From assembly GCA_036362985.1 (NCBI GenBank), contig JAYGXS010000008.1, positions 23,359,404-23,423,403 of the forward strand: a DNA stretch of 64,000 bases, given 5' to 3'. The notes under the pieces are model-generated. The model was not told the DNA's origin. It searched no databases and saw only the letters and a list, made by a program, of their open reading frames with translations. Position 1 is the first letter of the stretch; the number at the start of each line of letters is the position of its first letter. Shown here in pieces: positions 1 to 10,925 of the stretch. Both the position numbers and the translations under genes were made by a program. The DNA is from Ligula intestinalis (Eukaryota > Platyhelminthes > Cestoda > Diphyllobothriidea > Diphyllobothriidae).

Positions 1-2589
1 ACGCTATTAAACGTTGCGGAAAAGAACTTCTTGTGCGTGCATGTTGCACTATAAAAGAACCTTCATGAAGAGCAGGAACTTTTTAAGTATATCTGTTCGC
101 AAAACTGCAAATTTTGTTTTGCAATCATGAAATTGAGGTTATTGTAATTATGAGATTGCGTATTATTTTCGGAAGAAGAAGAACGAAATTAGTTTACAAA
201 GTTATATTTTGCAAATCTGCCAAGTTTTGTGCCATAAAATTGAGTAAGAAACTTTTGAGTCTGTTACGTGCTACACCTCAATAAAAAGTGTATATTGTAT
301 ATGTGAAGGGTTGCAGACAAGGAATGCGTATGAGGTCTTTATTAGTATACAGTAACTAAATCGATTGTATAGTCAATACAAAGTTGAATACAGTTACCAT
401 AGCACGCATTTGAGTGAGTTGTCACGGGTAATACGAAACAGTTTTCTTATAAGTCACCGTTGATATTATTGCCACCGTGTTCTGCGTTTGTTTTTGAAGA
501 ACTGAGCTGAGAAGTAAACAAATATACTAAAAACTGTTCCGATTTAAATAGGAAAGTTAGCTCTTTCATTTATAACAAAATATGTGTCCATAATGTTTGG
601 GGAAATCAATAAACTGGCCAAAATATCCCATTCTGATCTTGATTTAATCTTCAAAAAAATAAAGTACGCAGATATCCTACGCCAAAATATAGAACTAAAC
701 CTATTTTTCAAGAGGTAACTTGTTAGAGAACATTTTCTAATCAATCTTATGCATATTCATTCGCGAATTTCGATGTAAACCTTCATTTTTCTCGGCAATG
801 AGTTGAAATTTTTGTGTGGTTCTGAAACCATGACCCACGCAGACAGCTGCTAAAGAAAAAATTTTAAAAGCTCGTTATTTAGGCAAATGCTTTTAATATA
901 CATCTTATTTTGATGGTCTTGGTGAGCACATAGAATAAAATCATCATTTATTGTCAATCGACTGAAGCCAGTGAAAATCGTAAGGTTTTAATTAGAATTT
1001 AAAGGAGGATCTAAACCTCTTCGTAATGGAACTATGCAAATAATCACAAAATGTGGCGGAAGACAATTACTCTTAGTGTACAAAATATGGTACGTTTACA
1101 AGTGTACCTGACAATTTCATCTAAATTTATTAGTCACTGACCGGCATGTCCGCACGTGAGCTTAAGAAATATATTATTCCTGTAATCTCCCAACGGGGCA
1201 CGTCAAGCGAAAAAGTGGTTGCCTTAGTCCAACTTAACTCAAGCAATGCATAAACGAAAGAAAAAACTAGCAGTTTTCGTGAAAACGTGTTAGAATACAT
1301 ACTCGAAATTTGGGCTGTCCGGTAACAGCCATGCATTACATTGCACATAATATGGAAGCATATGTACTCGGAGACTTTATTTTCCAACGTAATTTTACTT
1401 GTGCTGCCTTATTCACTCGGTAGTTTTGCATGAACTGGCTTCCTTTGCATGTAAAACAGAAGTTTAACTAATACGCCCGATTTCCATTTTTTCGGGATTT
1501 TGCACTTTACTAAAAAAGCTGGTATTTCTATAAAACTTTATTTTCCTTCATAAATCACAATATGCCCTCTTATGAAGAAGAGCCATTACTTTGCTGTAAG
1601 ACTTTGGGGCTGCAGCTTGGGCTGCGTTTGAGTAAAAGGGAATTACTTGTAAAAATCGTTCGATTTCATGAGATAGTGAATCTACTGTAGTTTCCCACTT
1701 CTTCTCTTCCCACACTTGATATCGATGACTCCGTTTTCTTTTCTCATCTCGTGCGTGATCCGCCTGTTCCTATTTTAACGCTTTCAATTAGGTAGATTCA
1801 TGTAACCATCAGAAGCTGAAGGATCAGTATTGAAGTATCTTGTTAGAGTTGATTCATCTTAATGCTCGCCTTCACTGCCTCATCATCAGTAGTAAAAGAA
1901 AGCTCACAAACCTCCTCCTCCTCAGGGCTAAGCTTCGAATTTCTTATTCTTGTGAATCATAACGGATCCATGCCCTCGCCATCTGTTTGTTCGCTGAATG
2001 TTCTGTTAACATTTCGGGTCGGGTCCGTTGTACAAAAATAGACCTTATCTGGATGTTCCATCTGCTTTTTCCGGTCCATACTCTTAAGCAGTAAACAACA
2101 AGCCATGAGCGTAAATAAATAGGGTCAAACAAACACTCGAAAACGGCATAGGACATTAATTCAGCCAAACAAACTATTAACCATCCACTATGCTGGAAGT
2201 GATTTAGTCATCAAAACTCCCTCGAAAAGCACGTCGTTCTGCCGCATAAGAAAATAACGCACTATCTAGAATGCAAACAGAAGGTGCGATTACTCGAACT
2301 GGAGGTCTGTTAGTTTGAGCTTTTGCAATCCGACGTGCGTCCAACAGCAGGCACAACAACGAATGATCATTTTTGCGGCCTGGGGGTCGGGGCGGAGTGA
2401 ACCAGTTCGCACCGCCTAGTTCACGCCGTCTCTCATGGCACACTGACGGCGTGCGCCCTTGTCCGGAAAGTGTGCCATGCCACCTAGCCGCGTGGGCACG
2501 ACTAACGTGTCGCTAAATCAGTTGGTGTCAGCTTTAGCGATTATGCACGATCGATAATCCGATGCCACGCTATGAACAAGCCAAGATAA
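1..2589. other. AT-rich region without a recognised gene
   Basis: No open frame here resembles a known protein family, and I recognise none of the repeat families found elsewhere in the window. Short frames at 544-744, 1130-1387, 1944-2168 and 2204-2443 (all minus) are of chance length and composition. The stretch 2200-2560 is more GC-rich but still not recognisable. It could be intron or intergenic DNA. Confidence 0.5.
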
Positions 2590-2599
2590 GCCGAGCAAA

Positions 2600-3790
2600 C
2601 TAGAAAATGGTTATAGCTGTAAGATTTATTGGTACCATAAATTTCGGGAGAGCTCCTCAGTTACGACCCCTCAATGCATTAAGGTTCACGAATGAGAAAA
2701 ACACGAAATTGAAAATATGCAGAAAGGTCATAGGTCCTACTCAGATAGAGAAAGAAGGTTGAAACAAAATTGGAGGAAGAAAACAGGGAATTGGGTTGTG
2801 GGGAATATTGGGCTGGGAAATGTGCGAATCTGGGGCTTGTGGTTACCAAGATAAGGCAAGGTTAACCACGTGCTCCATCTGTTTGCAGAGGTTCGGTTTA
2901 AAGCGTCTAATATAAGCAGCTTCCAGGTAACACAAGATTCGAGATGCTCGTGCTCGAAAAAGAACTCGGAAAGAAGTTATAGGATCTACCGAATGACCCG
3001 TGTCCAGTAGGTGTTCAGTGATAGAGGAACAAGGAGAACGGTTTTCTTGCATGAATAACCAGCTAGGTAGATGTTCCTTGGCTCTGGTTGCCAAGTGTCT
3101 TTGCGTACGCCCTATGTACTTGCATCCACAAGTGAAAATGAATTCGTAAACGCAATTAGAGTTGGCGTGCAAAGGAAAGGCATCCTTGACACAAGGAGTT
3201 GGCAGGGGCTTTGTTGGAGAGCAAATTATGAGTTCTGCGGCGTAATAGGTTCTTTCTATGGTCTTTAGCAAGCGCCTCTTGATTGTGTTTAGGACGTTAT
3301 CCCCCTTGAAAGGCAAGGATATAAATACTGGCTTTTTCGGGGCTAATTGTTCACTCATTTCAGGTCATAGAGGTTTACTATATTTGTCTATAAACTGAGG
3401 TGGATATCCACGCTTCAATAAAGTAGCTTTGAGACAACCTAATTCTACGTCCAAAGTATCCACAGAACAGATTCTTCTAGTTCTCTGGAAAAGGTTACAA
3501 ACCAGGTTACGTTTCCAGTGAATGGGAACAAAACTTAGAAGATGTAAGTACTGACCTTTCCAGGTTTTCTTGTGGAAGACTCTCCGTGAAATGGAGCCAT
3601 CTGTCTGTCTGGAACAGTGGACGTCAAGGAAGGAAAGTTGGTTATCACGTTCCAGTTACACAGTAAATTTTATCTTCGGATGTAGCTTGTTCGTAGTGGA
3701 CAGTAATTCCTCGACTTCTTTCAGGTTCTCCACGATCGTAAAAACATCGTCTACATATCGGCGTCAATAAATCAGCTGCCTTTACTGATC
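2600..3790 (-). mobile_element. Penelope-like element, 5'-truncated and decayed (family P3)
   Basis: On the minus strand one frame runs from about 3780 to 2843. It begins inside the reverse transcriptase at the catalytic signature RRYVDDVFTIVENL, passes the conserved FLDVH block (with a stop shortly before it) and the thumb region, crosses a second stop next to 3360, and continues into a GIY-YIG endonuclease. This RT-then-GIY-YIG order is diagnostic of Penelope-like retroelements. The RT N-terminal half is absent. Downstream of the frame the minus strand holds an AATAAA near 2632-2640, taken as the 3' end. Two in-frame stops make this copy non-autonomous. Confidence 0.85.
2843..3358 (-). pseudogene. 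GIY-YIG endonuclease domain of the P3 Penelope-like element
   Basis: This 171-residue frame is the C-terminal part of a PLE polyprotein, not a stand-alone gene. Its first Met follows an in-frame stop separating it from the RT domain. The GIY-YIG core is visible: VYEF at residues 70-73, YIG with a following Arg at 81-84, a KEH helix motif near 94-96, and the likely metal-binding Glu at 146 in LEAAYIRRF. A CGC motif lies just before YIG, as in PLE endonucleases. In PLEs this nuclease cuts the target site for primed reverse transcription. The domain looks complete, but the parent frame is broken upstream. Confidence 0.8.
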
Positions 3791-3884
3791 AGAAGGTAGA
3801 AGAAAGGCAGTTGTAGAAACCGTTACTCACATCAGCCGCCCACGCCTCCATCCATTCCCGCCTCGTCCTGTTGCCGGCTCGTGT

Positions 3885-4632
3885 AATTATCCGCGTTTTT
3901 AAAGATGACAAAAACAGCAGGATTGTTTGGATCCACGAAATTTTGGGAGAGCTCTGCATCGCTTGATGTCGTCGAGCGATTCTTTCGCAGAGGCGACGCA
4001 CTGTGGATACTGACACGCTGGAGGAAGTCTGTGAGTCCCATTTTGCGAAAACGCGGATATTTAAAGCAACGTTTCCCAGGCGCAAATATTAAGATTGCAA
4101 AAACAGTAGGATTTATTCGATCCACGAAATTTTAGGAGAGTTCTTAAGCTGCTACCTCTCTCTGCATAATATGAATAACGAATGGGAAAATACAAAATTT
4201 AATTTGTACAGAGAGGTCAAAAAGGTCATACGGCATCTTCACCAAAGCTATATACGGCGGTCAAAACCTGATCTGCGTAAACAGTTGGCTTGGTAACATC
4301 CGGCGCCCTGATTTACACGGACCACTGCCCACCTTTTCAGCTTACCGTTTTTTCCTTTGTTTATTTTCATTCCGTATTGTTTTAACTCGTTAACTTTACT
4401 AACTCACTTTCATGAGCATGTCCTATGATCTCTTGGATCTTACTGTACAAATTCAATTTGTATTTTCTCATTCGTTACTCATATTATGCAATGAGAGGTA
4501 GCAGCTGAAGAGCTCTCCCGAAATTTCATGGAACCAATAAATTCCGCTGTTTTTGCTACCTTCACTATTGCACCTGGGAAACGTTACTTTAAATACCCGC
4601 GTTTTCGTAGAATGGGACTAACAGTCCGCTCG
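3885..4632. repeat. Foldback of two P3-type element ends
   Basis: Sequence at about 4020-4240 recurs in inverted orientation at about 4425-4630, with a centre near 4330. Shared blocks include the region around GGAGAG/CTCTCC next to CGAAATTT, the stretch ending in CTACCTCTCT and its complement, and the block beginning GCGCAAATA/CCTGGGAAACG. A third, direct partial copy of the left arm lies at 3885-3990. The same GAGCTCTCCCGAAATTT block occurs near the 3' end of the P3 element (around 2640-2670, minus strand), so these arms are P3 termini. Confidence 0.65.
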
Positions 4633-5408
4633 ATGAGTGGGGACAGACTACACCAAGAGATACACTCCTGCTCAGGTTTTATGGAGTAGTGAAGATCCCC
4701 AAGCCCAACTTTGCCCTGTTATCAATCATCGTCTAGTTATAATTCAGCTAAATGGATGGTCAGAAAACTAAACTTTCCCAGAGAAGGCTCTAGGGCCTCG
4801 ATCAATACAGCCTAAAAATTCCGCGCTTACATCGCGGGAAAACCTGCTCATCCTTACAAAATTATTGTACCATTCGACATGATCTAAACATGCCCCTCTA
4901 TCTTAGCGCACTTGGCGTACGATATTCTATGCAAACGGTTTGACGAGAAGTACGAATAAATGGTTGAGGGCTCGGCAAAGTGAAAATTTTCATTTTTTGC
5001 ATTTTGTCAAGAAACCTTCACTGACAGAAGATGCGAACAAATTGAGGTCACATCAGAGGTTTCCTTACACCCCAGCCGGTTGCAGAATTGGTCCTACGAG
5101 AACTGGAGGAGGTCACTTTAAATCCCTACGCACCGGCACAGACACGTAGACGACACTTTATTCAAACTGAGAAGTCAGACGAGTGGTTGACGAGCATATG
5201 TAAGCTTTCGATAAATTGAAAAGTACCCATCCGGCAGAAGCGTAATCTAGTCCGCTGCTTAACGCAAAGGGCTAGAAAAATCTGCTCGGATGATGCTATC
5301 GAAAGAGAGCTCACGAAGATGCAGGACCTGCTTCGAGAGAACGGGTACCCTGACAAGTTTATTCAGAAGAACATGATGGAGAGATAACGCAAACCCTTAA
5401 CACCCATC

Positions 5409-6065
5409 GTGGAAAAGAAGACCCTTTTCCTCAAAGTCTCCTTTAAAGGGGACGCAGCAAGTGAACTGTTAAGCCGACGCCTTAACCAAGCCGTATCACG
5501 AACCTTCCCAGCGGCGAAAGTTCGGGTGTTATTCTCAACAAACCCGGTCCTACACGGTGAAGGTAAGGATAAGCTGCCAGCCCAGACCACTTCCATTTGC
5601 ATCTACTCATTCACTTGTTCCTGTGGAGCAGGTTACATAGGTCGCACGAGCCGGCGCTTATCCAAGAAGATACGGGAGCATCTGCCAGCATGGCTTAACA
5701 AAGGCGAAGTCAGGAACATCAACAGTTCCATTCTTGCTCATATGGTGGACTCTGGACACCGTGTTGACCCGAACGAAGCCTTTAAGGTGATCTACAAGGT
5801 CTCACCAGATTACCCGAAGTCCCTGGGTCAACGGCTGCTGGCAACAGCGGAGGCCACGGCCATTCGCCTGATGAAGCCGGTGTTGTGCGCGCAGAAGAAC
5901 TTTCTTCAGGCCCCAAGCCTAGCATGGCCAACGGCCGCAGAACTACCAGCATTTTACACGCATTCTTTCCCCCCTCCCTCTCCTAATTACCCTGTCAGTA
6001 CCCACTTTTTATCAACCCAAGCCCCCATTCCCAAGACTAAGTTGATTAGAACGATAATTAATTGA
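5409..6065 (+). CDS. GIY-YIG endonuclease region of P2 Penelope-like element
   Basis: This 218-residue open frame covers the connector and endonuclease of a PLE. CIYSF at residues 64-68 and GYIGRT at 75-80 form the GIY-YIG pair, with CSCG at 70-73 between them, REH at 89-91, and a candidate metal-binding Glu at 148 in TAEATAIRL. The last 45 or so residues are Pro/Ser/Thr-rich and poorly conserved. It is the C-terminal end of a larger RT-EN polyprotein; the RT directly upstream is broken, so expression as a protein is doubtful. The Met at 5409 is only the first Met of the open stretch. Confidence 0.7.
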   Translation: MEKKTLFLKVSFKGDAASELLSRRLNQAVSRTFPAAKVRVLFSTNPVLHGEGKDKLPAQTTSICIYSFTCSCGAGYIGRTSRRLSKKIREHLPAWLNKGEVRNINSSILAHMVDSGHRVDPNEAFKVIYKVSPDYPKSLGQRLLATAEATAIRLMKPVLCAQKNFLQAPSLAWPTAAELPAFYTHSFPPPSPNYPVSTHFLSTQAPIPKTKLIRTIIN

Positions 6066-6104
6066 TTGCTTGTCACCCTGTACCTTCCCCTTCCATATAA
6101 ATGT

Positions 6105-6150
6105 AATGGCCCGAAGAGAATTTATCGAAAGTATACATATGCTCGCCAAC
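6105..6150 (+). ncRNA. Hammerhead-like motif at P2 3' end (low confidence)
   Basis: CCGAAGAG at 6111-6118, then a short hairpin region ending in ATC, then GAAAG at 6127-6131. The same layout recurs near 9096-9115 and 51047-51070 in the other P2 copies. It has the GANGAG...CGAAA closing arrangement of a hammerhead core, but the invariant U4 is C in two of three copies and the third is more mutated. Confidence 0.35.
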
Positions 6151-6271
6151 TGTCCTTCCGAAATTGAAAAGTATTGGCAAACAATTTTTTTGGTTATTCG
6201 TCATCAGGCCGGTACATGACGTGGAGAATAAATTGGTCAATTAATTGCAGCGTTTATATAGTCGTCAGGTT

Positions 6272-6284
6272 GGGGGGGGGGGGG
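6272..6284 (+). repeat. Poly-G run of 13
   Basis: Uninterrupted G homopolymer, next to a further short G run at 6287-6291. Confidence 0.9.
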
Positions 6285-6291
6285 AAGGGGG

Positions 6292-7080
6292 TTAGTGGGC
6301 GAGGGTGATTAAGCAGCTGGGTTTTCCCTCGTCTCCTGAATGCGGGCACCAGTGCGGGCAGGACGTTGGTTGCGATGCGCAGAGAAGACAAGGGGATGTC
6401 CTCACGGTCAGCGGGTAGGGGTCTTTATGTTCAACGCACAGCTTGCGTCTGACTATTCTCTGTGGTTTTGTTTTGTGTGTTTTCAGACGACGTGACTTCT
6501 GGAGGCGTGGGATTTCCACGTGCAGTCGACCAACGGAGGCAGATTGCTTGTACCGGCGCCTTTAGACAGCATAGGGCGGGTTTGCTAACCGGAGTGCTCC
6601 TGCCTCTGCTGTGGCTAAAACCCGTCTGCACAGGCCTTTGGATTAGTGTGTAGCGTGTGGTACATGAGCTTTTCTGGATAACCATTCTCATGGAGTGTGT
6701 TTTCTAGCTGCTGCAATTCTACTTCCACTATTTCAGGAAAGCAGATGCGGCGTATTATGGCTGCCATTCCCCGGAATAAGTTCCGTTTGACGTTAAGGGG
6801 AACGAAGCTGCCGATAAATTGCAGTCGGGCCATTGCATTCATATGTGAGCGGGGTCAAGGGTGAGACATGCAGTCAAATCTGTTCGTAATTACTTTCAAG
6901 TGAGTCATGGGAGGGGAGGAGACTTCGATAAGAGACGGCCGTTTACGCGGCCGGGAAAATTTGACGGATATGGTCCAGGGGGAGAGGTGAGGAAAAGAGA
7001 GAGAGAGAGCGGGAAAGTGCATGCAGTTAAACGACCGGACAGATCAGACTATGTTAGGAAGATGCAGTCCATCCAATCAG
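6292..7080 (-). pseudogene. Penelope-like fragments, minus strand
   Basis: The frame at 6615-6842 encodes a PLE RT-thumb-like segment (SFVPLNVKRNLFRGM, then RRICFPEIVEVELQQL and ENGYPEKLM), matching the equivalent blocks of the PLE copies at 7090 and 46439. The following connector and endonuclease region is too decayed to follow. Sequence at about 6860-7060 on the minus strand resembles the 3'-terminal pyrimidine-rich part of the P2 copy at 8880-8990, so at least two minus-strand fragments lie here. A GA-rich run sits at 6991-7008. Confidence 0.55.
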
Positions 7081-7089
7081 ACTAGATGA

Positions 7090-9178
7090 AATTCAAGAAA
7101 GTTGACAAACGCGAAGATTGCATGGATGAAATAGAGGTAAGGCTGGCCAACTGCTTCTGACAACTCTATACAGAAGGTTTCATAAGCGACCGTGACCTCT
7201 TATGCCTCCGACTAGAAGGCACTAAGACCCCTCGTTTGTAGGGTCTACAAAAAACGGACACAGGAATGATCTGCCAATTCATCCGATTTTGGAGATGCGC
7301 AACTCGCTGTATCATGCGATAGCGAAGTGCTTAGCAGAGAAACTCAAGCTTTTACAATATCAGCAGGGAACTGTTACTAAGAGGCGCATTAAATATGCAG
7401 TTCCTTTTTGACAACCAATTATACAGACACATATACGGTGTTGTTATGGGTTCGCCTCCTGGACCTCTCCTAGCCGATGAATTCAGGCTGAATAAATTTA
7501 AACCAAGCAATTAGACTAACAAGCTAAAACACTACGGTCTTTAAGCTGAGTAAATCTTTGTCATCGTCCCAACAGAACCCGATGTAGATGGACACTTAAT
7601 TGCTGTCAACTAAGCACATTCGACCATTAAGTTCACGCTTGACGTGGGTACAGCAGTTTCGATTCCTTTCCTGGACGCTCTCCTAAGCCGAAGACCTGAC
7701 AGTGGCGTCCGAAGGAGCGTTTATCGAAAGCCAACCTGGTCTGGACAGTATACAAACTTTAAGAGGTTCGTACCCGGCCAACAGAAATGTAATCTAGCCC
7801 ACTGCTTAGTGCAAAGGGCTAGAAAAATTTGCTCGACAGACAGTACTGAGATGGAGCTTATGGAAATTCAGGACCTGCTTCGGAAGAAGGGGTTTTCTGA
7901 GAGATTCCTTAGAATATGGTTTCGAGACAAATACAACACACTAAACCTTCTGTAGAAAGATAGTCTACTATCAAGGGGATACGGCGAGTGAACTCCTAAG
8001 AAAACCGCATCACGAGCCTTCCCAGCGGGGATATTTCTCAACCAAAACGGTCTTGAACGGGGAAGCTCAGAACGCCCCATGTGCACCTTCTAATTTACTT
8101 GCTCCTGTGGAGCAGGTTACATGGTCACACAAGTCAGCGCCTATCCACCAGAATAAGAAAACACCGCCCGCTATGGCTAAGAAAAGGTGAAGTCAGTAAC
8201 ATGAACAGCGCTATTCTCGCGCACATAGTTGATTCCGGACATCATGCGGATATCGCAAATGTGTTAAGTCTACTACGGTTTAACCCTAACGGCTGCGATC
8301 TTCCAGGTCCGGTTCCTTAGGAGATGAGCGAAGTCTTTGGAAACCAGAGCTGTAGGAAGATTGTATTCTGTACAGAATAAATAGAAAAATAATTAGCAGA
8401 AGGGTTGACTCGATCTAGCGTAGTGTTCGACCGTGAGAGCCATGTGAGAGAGCAGCGGCGGCGCGTCCACCCCGTGAGGGTTTGGAATGCCCAGTGAGTT
8501 TAGCGTCAGTCATCGGGGCGGCAGCCGTATCCTCGCTCTGTCTCGAAGCCTTGATGGTGATTTGTTGGACCGCACGAAGATAGACACTGGCGTGGGTGGT
8601 GAGTGTCTCATGCGCCAGTTTGCGTCCGGTCGGGGGCAGGCTGAAAAGTACATTCGCGCCAGGGCCTGCTCTGAGTGACCTTGTCTGTACCATCAAGAGT
8701 TAGGTGGGCGTTGGACAGCAGCGCCCACTACACGGAGCTCAACGAAGCCTTCCAAATGATTTATGAGGTCCCCCTCAAATTACCCCAAAGTGCCTGAGTC
8801 AGCACGCGCTAGCAACAACAGAAGCAACTGTTGAGGAAGCCGATCTTGTGTGCAAAAAAGAACCTCCTGCAAGCTCCGTGCCTGGCATGGCCAACGGTCG
8901 CTTAACTGCATGTATTCGTTTCTCTCCCTCCTCCTCCCTCCCCCCGGGACCGGCTCCACCCAACCCCCCCTCACCGCCTAAACAGTTGTCTCGTATCGAC
9001 CTTCCCCTTAGTTCCATAATTCATTTATACGACATACCGAAACTAATTTACTACTTGGTTTACCTTTGTCCAACTTCCCTTATACATGTAATGGCTCGGT
9101 GGGAATTTATCAAAAGCACGCGTAGGCTTGCCAAGTGTTCTCTTGAATTCGCTGACAAGAGTTTTTTGGCAACAGAAG
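7090..9178 (+). mobile_element. Penelope-like element P2, longest RT, split by a solo LTR
   Basis: Readable RT pieces are DEIEVRLANC and GTKTPRL...GL near 7120-7250, FDNQLYRHIYGVVMGSPPGPLLADEF at about 7404-7481 (RT motif B region), and SIPFLDALLSRRPDSG with thumb sequence at 7644-7955. The GIY-YIG part restarts near 8085 (CSCGAGYM...) and is cut at 8250 by an LTR that ends at 8732. The endonuclease then resumes with NEAFQM-like sequence and the conserved tail to about 9110, followed by the P2 3' end at about 9080-9178. Multiple stops and frameshifts make it a dead copy, older than the LTR insertion. Confidence 0.85.
8251..8732 (-). mobile_element. Solo LTR inside the P2 element, TSD CGGA
   Basis: The element runs from TATCGCA (8251) to CCACTACA (8732), the inverted form of the family ends TGTAGTGG...TA. 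It is flanked by CGGA at 8247-8250 and 8733-8736. The PLE reading resumes directly after the duplication, so this is a clean insertion. Confidence 0.9.
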
Positions 9179-9182
9179 TTAA

Positions 9183-9705
9183 AGTAGTGCACCTCATATA
9201 CCCCTAGTCCTAGCATTCAGTCCTACGCAGACGGTGGTTATAGGAGTTTTGTGGGTGGGGAATTAGGATGGGCAATGGAAGATACTTAAAAAACTACCCT
9301 ATGCCGTTTTATTTATTGTATTTAAAAAGGTTTTTGATTTATATCAGTAGATTTTCCTCATCCGTATCATCTTTTAACGTGTTGCAGAAAAATCAAGATT
9401 ATCAAAGTGTAGTTTTCTTGAAAAAATAGAAGTGGTGGTGAGGAGGTCGTCTACTTCAACTTACCGTTTTTAAGTTAGATTAATATAGTCCGCTGTGCGA
9501 AACTTCGCGCACACCTTCAATTTACATGCGGAACAACTAACCCCCAGCGGCCGCGGGAAACATATTCAACTACATTTTTCGACTTCTCACTTACTTCTAC
9601 AAATTTATTTCACTGCCTGTCCTATTTCCCCAAGCCCCAAGCCCCTTTTAACCACCGTTCGGTAGGACAAAATGCTGGGACTAAGGGTTATATAAGGTGC
9701 GCTAC
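9183..9705. mobile_element. MITE-like element R2 with about 100-bp terminal inverted repeats
   Basis: The left end (AGTAGTGCACCTCATATA...) and the inverted right end (GTAGCGCACCTTATATAA...) match for about 100 bp, including the internal blocks CCTAGCATT/CCCAGCATT and ACGGTGGTTA. TTAA flanks both sides (9179-9182 and 9706-9709). No transposase frame is present. Other copies are at 11555-12523, 15815-16075 and, inverted, 19340-19455. Long inverted repeats plus TTAA suggest a non-autonomous DNA transposon; the superfamily is not determinable by eye. Confidence 0.75.
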
Positions 9706-9879
9706 TTAAACTACTGTTGCCGCATTTTTAACTTAAAATTGAGATGCGCAAGTTAGTAAACATTCAGGAGTGTAACAGCATCTCTCCCGACAGTCAGTCC
9801 TGAATAGAAGAAGAAGAACCCGAGCAGTTAACGTTCCTCAACTTTCTCCTAAAAACTAAAAATGACAGTCCTGTTTGAA

Positions 9880-10140
9880 TTATGAGCAATGCCATAGGAG
9901 TTTTTCACTGTCTGCTCTTCTTGCTCAGTTGCACTGCTGACTCGTGTTAATTGACATCACCACATGTGAGTGTATTACTTGAAACAAGCGAGTAGCCGCC
10001 TACAATTGTGTCAACGACTTCTTTGAAATGTTCGGCTGTGCTGATGCATTTCTTAAATCCTATGTACCAATAGGGAGTTCACATGCATTTGCCTATATTT
10101 CCTTTCATAAACTTGACTTGATTTGACTTGAAGTTCACGG
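9880..10140 (+). repeat. Short interspersed repeat with a (TTGAC)-like tail
   Basis: The region from CACTGTCTGCTCTTC to TTGCCTATATTTCC is related to 15420-15555, which ends in GAACTGAACTGAACTGAAC. Here the tail is ACTTGACTTGATTTGACTTG. A related short piece (GGGAGTTCAAAGGTA) also occurs at 28067-28105. The pentamer tail suggests a SINE or LINE 3' end; the parent is not identified. Confidence 0.45.
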
Positions 10141-10242
10141 ATCCCAGCGGGAGATCTGACCCAGGCTCCTTGCACAACGATGATCGATTAGTAATTGAGA
10201 ACTATTAAGTTGGTTTGGCAGATTTGCTTGATTTGAGTTGAC

Positions 10243-10373
10243 CCAAGTGTGAAAAACTCTAGGCGTTTGGCGGGATTTGAACCCGTGCATCAGAGGAAGC
10301 CTTTGCCGGAGGCTAATGCTCTACCGCTAAGCTACAAACGCCCACTTCATGCCATGAGTTTAATCACACTTGG
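10243..10373 (-). mobile_element. 131-bp unit with 10-bp inverted ends around a tRNA-like gene (left copy)
   Basis: CCAAGTGTGA at 10243-10252 is mirrored by TCACACTTGG at 10364-10373. Between them lies a tRNA-like sequence on the minus strand. An equal-sized second copy is at 11080-11210. Both copies have the tRNA-like part in the same orientation although the flanking DNA is inverted. Confidence 0.7.
10262..10341 (-). tRNA. tRNA-like sequence, anticodon unclear
   Basis: Read on the minus strand, a 7-bp acceptor stem GCGTTTG/CAAACGC is perfect, followed by T-A at positions 8-9 and a D arm GCTT...GAGC with loop AGCGGTA. The T loop is TTCAAAT with a 5-bp T stem containing one A-C mismatch. The A-box (TAGCTTAGCGG) and B-box (GGGTTCAAATCCC) are good. 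The anticodon arm is odd: AGCCT/AGGCT would leave loop CCGGCAA with C at position 33, and the molecule is about 6 nt longer than a standard type I tRNA. It could be an unusual or intron-bearing tRNA, a tRNA pseudogene, or a tRNA-derived repeat. Confidence 0.5.
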
Positions 10374-10525
10374 ATCGATATTACCCATTCAACTTTTCGC
10401 TCATAGGGAATCCACCAATACGGGAGCAAGTTGACTGCCCAAGCAGGATTTCCTAAGCAATCATCTAGAATCCACCACAATGACTACTAGGCTGACTTAA
10501 TTATTAAGTTGGTTTGGCAGATTTG
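10374..10525. repeat. Left arm of palindrome bordering the assembly gap
   Basis: The sequence from ATCGATATTACCC to GGTTTGGCAGATTTG is repeated in inverted orientation at 10926-11079 with only a few substitutions and one 2-nt indel. The last part (TTAAGTTGGTTTGGCAGATT) also occurs directly at about 10206-10227, so a direct repeat is embedded as well. Confidence 0.85.
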
Positions 10526-10925
10526 NNNNNNNNNNNNNNNNNNNNNNNNNNNNNNNNNNNNNNNNNNNNNNNNNNNNNNNNNNNNNNNNNNNNNNNNNNN
10601 NNNNNNNNNNNNNNNNNNNNNNNNNNNNNNNNNNNNNNNNNNNNNNNNNNNNNNNNNNNNNNNNNNNNNNNNNNNNNNNNNNNNNNNNNNNNNNNNNNNN
10701 NNNNNNNNNNNNNNNNNNNNNNNNNNNNNNNNNNNNNNNNNNNNNNNNNNNNNNNNNNNNNNNNNNNNNNNNNNNNNNNNNNNNNNNNNNNNNNNNNNNN
10801 NNNNNNNNNNNNNNNNNNNNNNNNNNNNNNNNNNNNNNNNNNNNNNNNNNNNNNNNNNNNNNNNNNNNNNNNNNNNNNNNNNNNNNNNNNNNNNNNNNNN
10901 NNNNNNNNNNNNNNNNNNNNNNNNN
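10526..10925. other. Assembly gap of 400 N
   Basis: Exactly 400 undetermined bases, flanked by inverted copies of the same sequence. The round number suggests a placeholder size. Confidence 0.98.

Larger units (their letters stand above)
4640..6200 (+). mobile_element. Penelope-like element with decayed RT and open endonuclease (family P2)
   Basis: The RT part is degenerate but readable in pieces. FYGVVKIPKPN at about 4674-4710 corresponds to the conserved F/LYG-xPKIHKP block. VLRELEE followed by HVDDTLF at about 5092-5163 is the catalytic YVDD with Y changed to H. Thumb-region sequence follows at 5170-5380. The endonuclease at 5409-6065 is open. The 3' end lies near 6190, where similarity to the other P2 copies (7090-9178 and 50690-51095) ends. 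Frameshifts and stops in the RT make it non-autonomous. Confidence 0.85.

Noticed and set aside
2640..2680. Hammerhead at the P3 3' end (CTGAGGAG...CCCGAAAT on the minus strand)
   Set aside because: Core words are present, but stem II would have a single pair, and the sequence after GAAA does not give a clear helix III; suggestive only.
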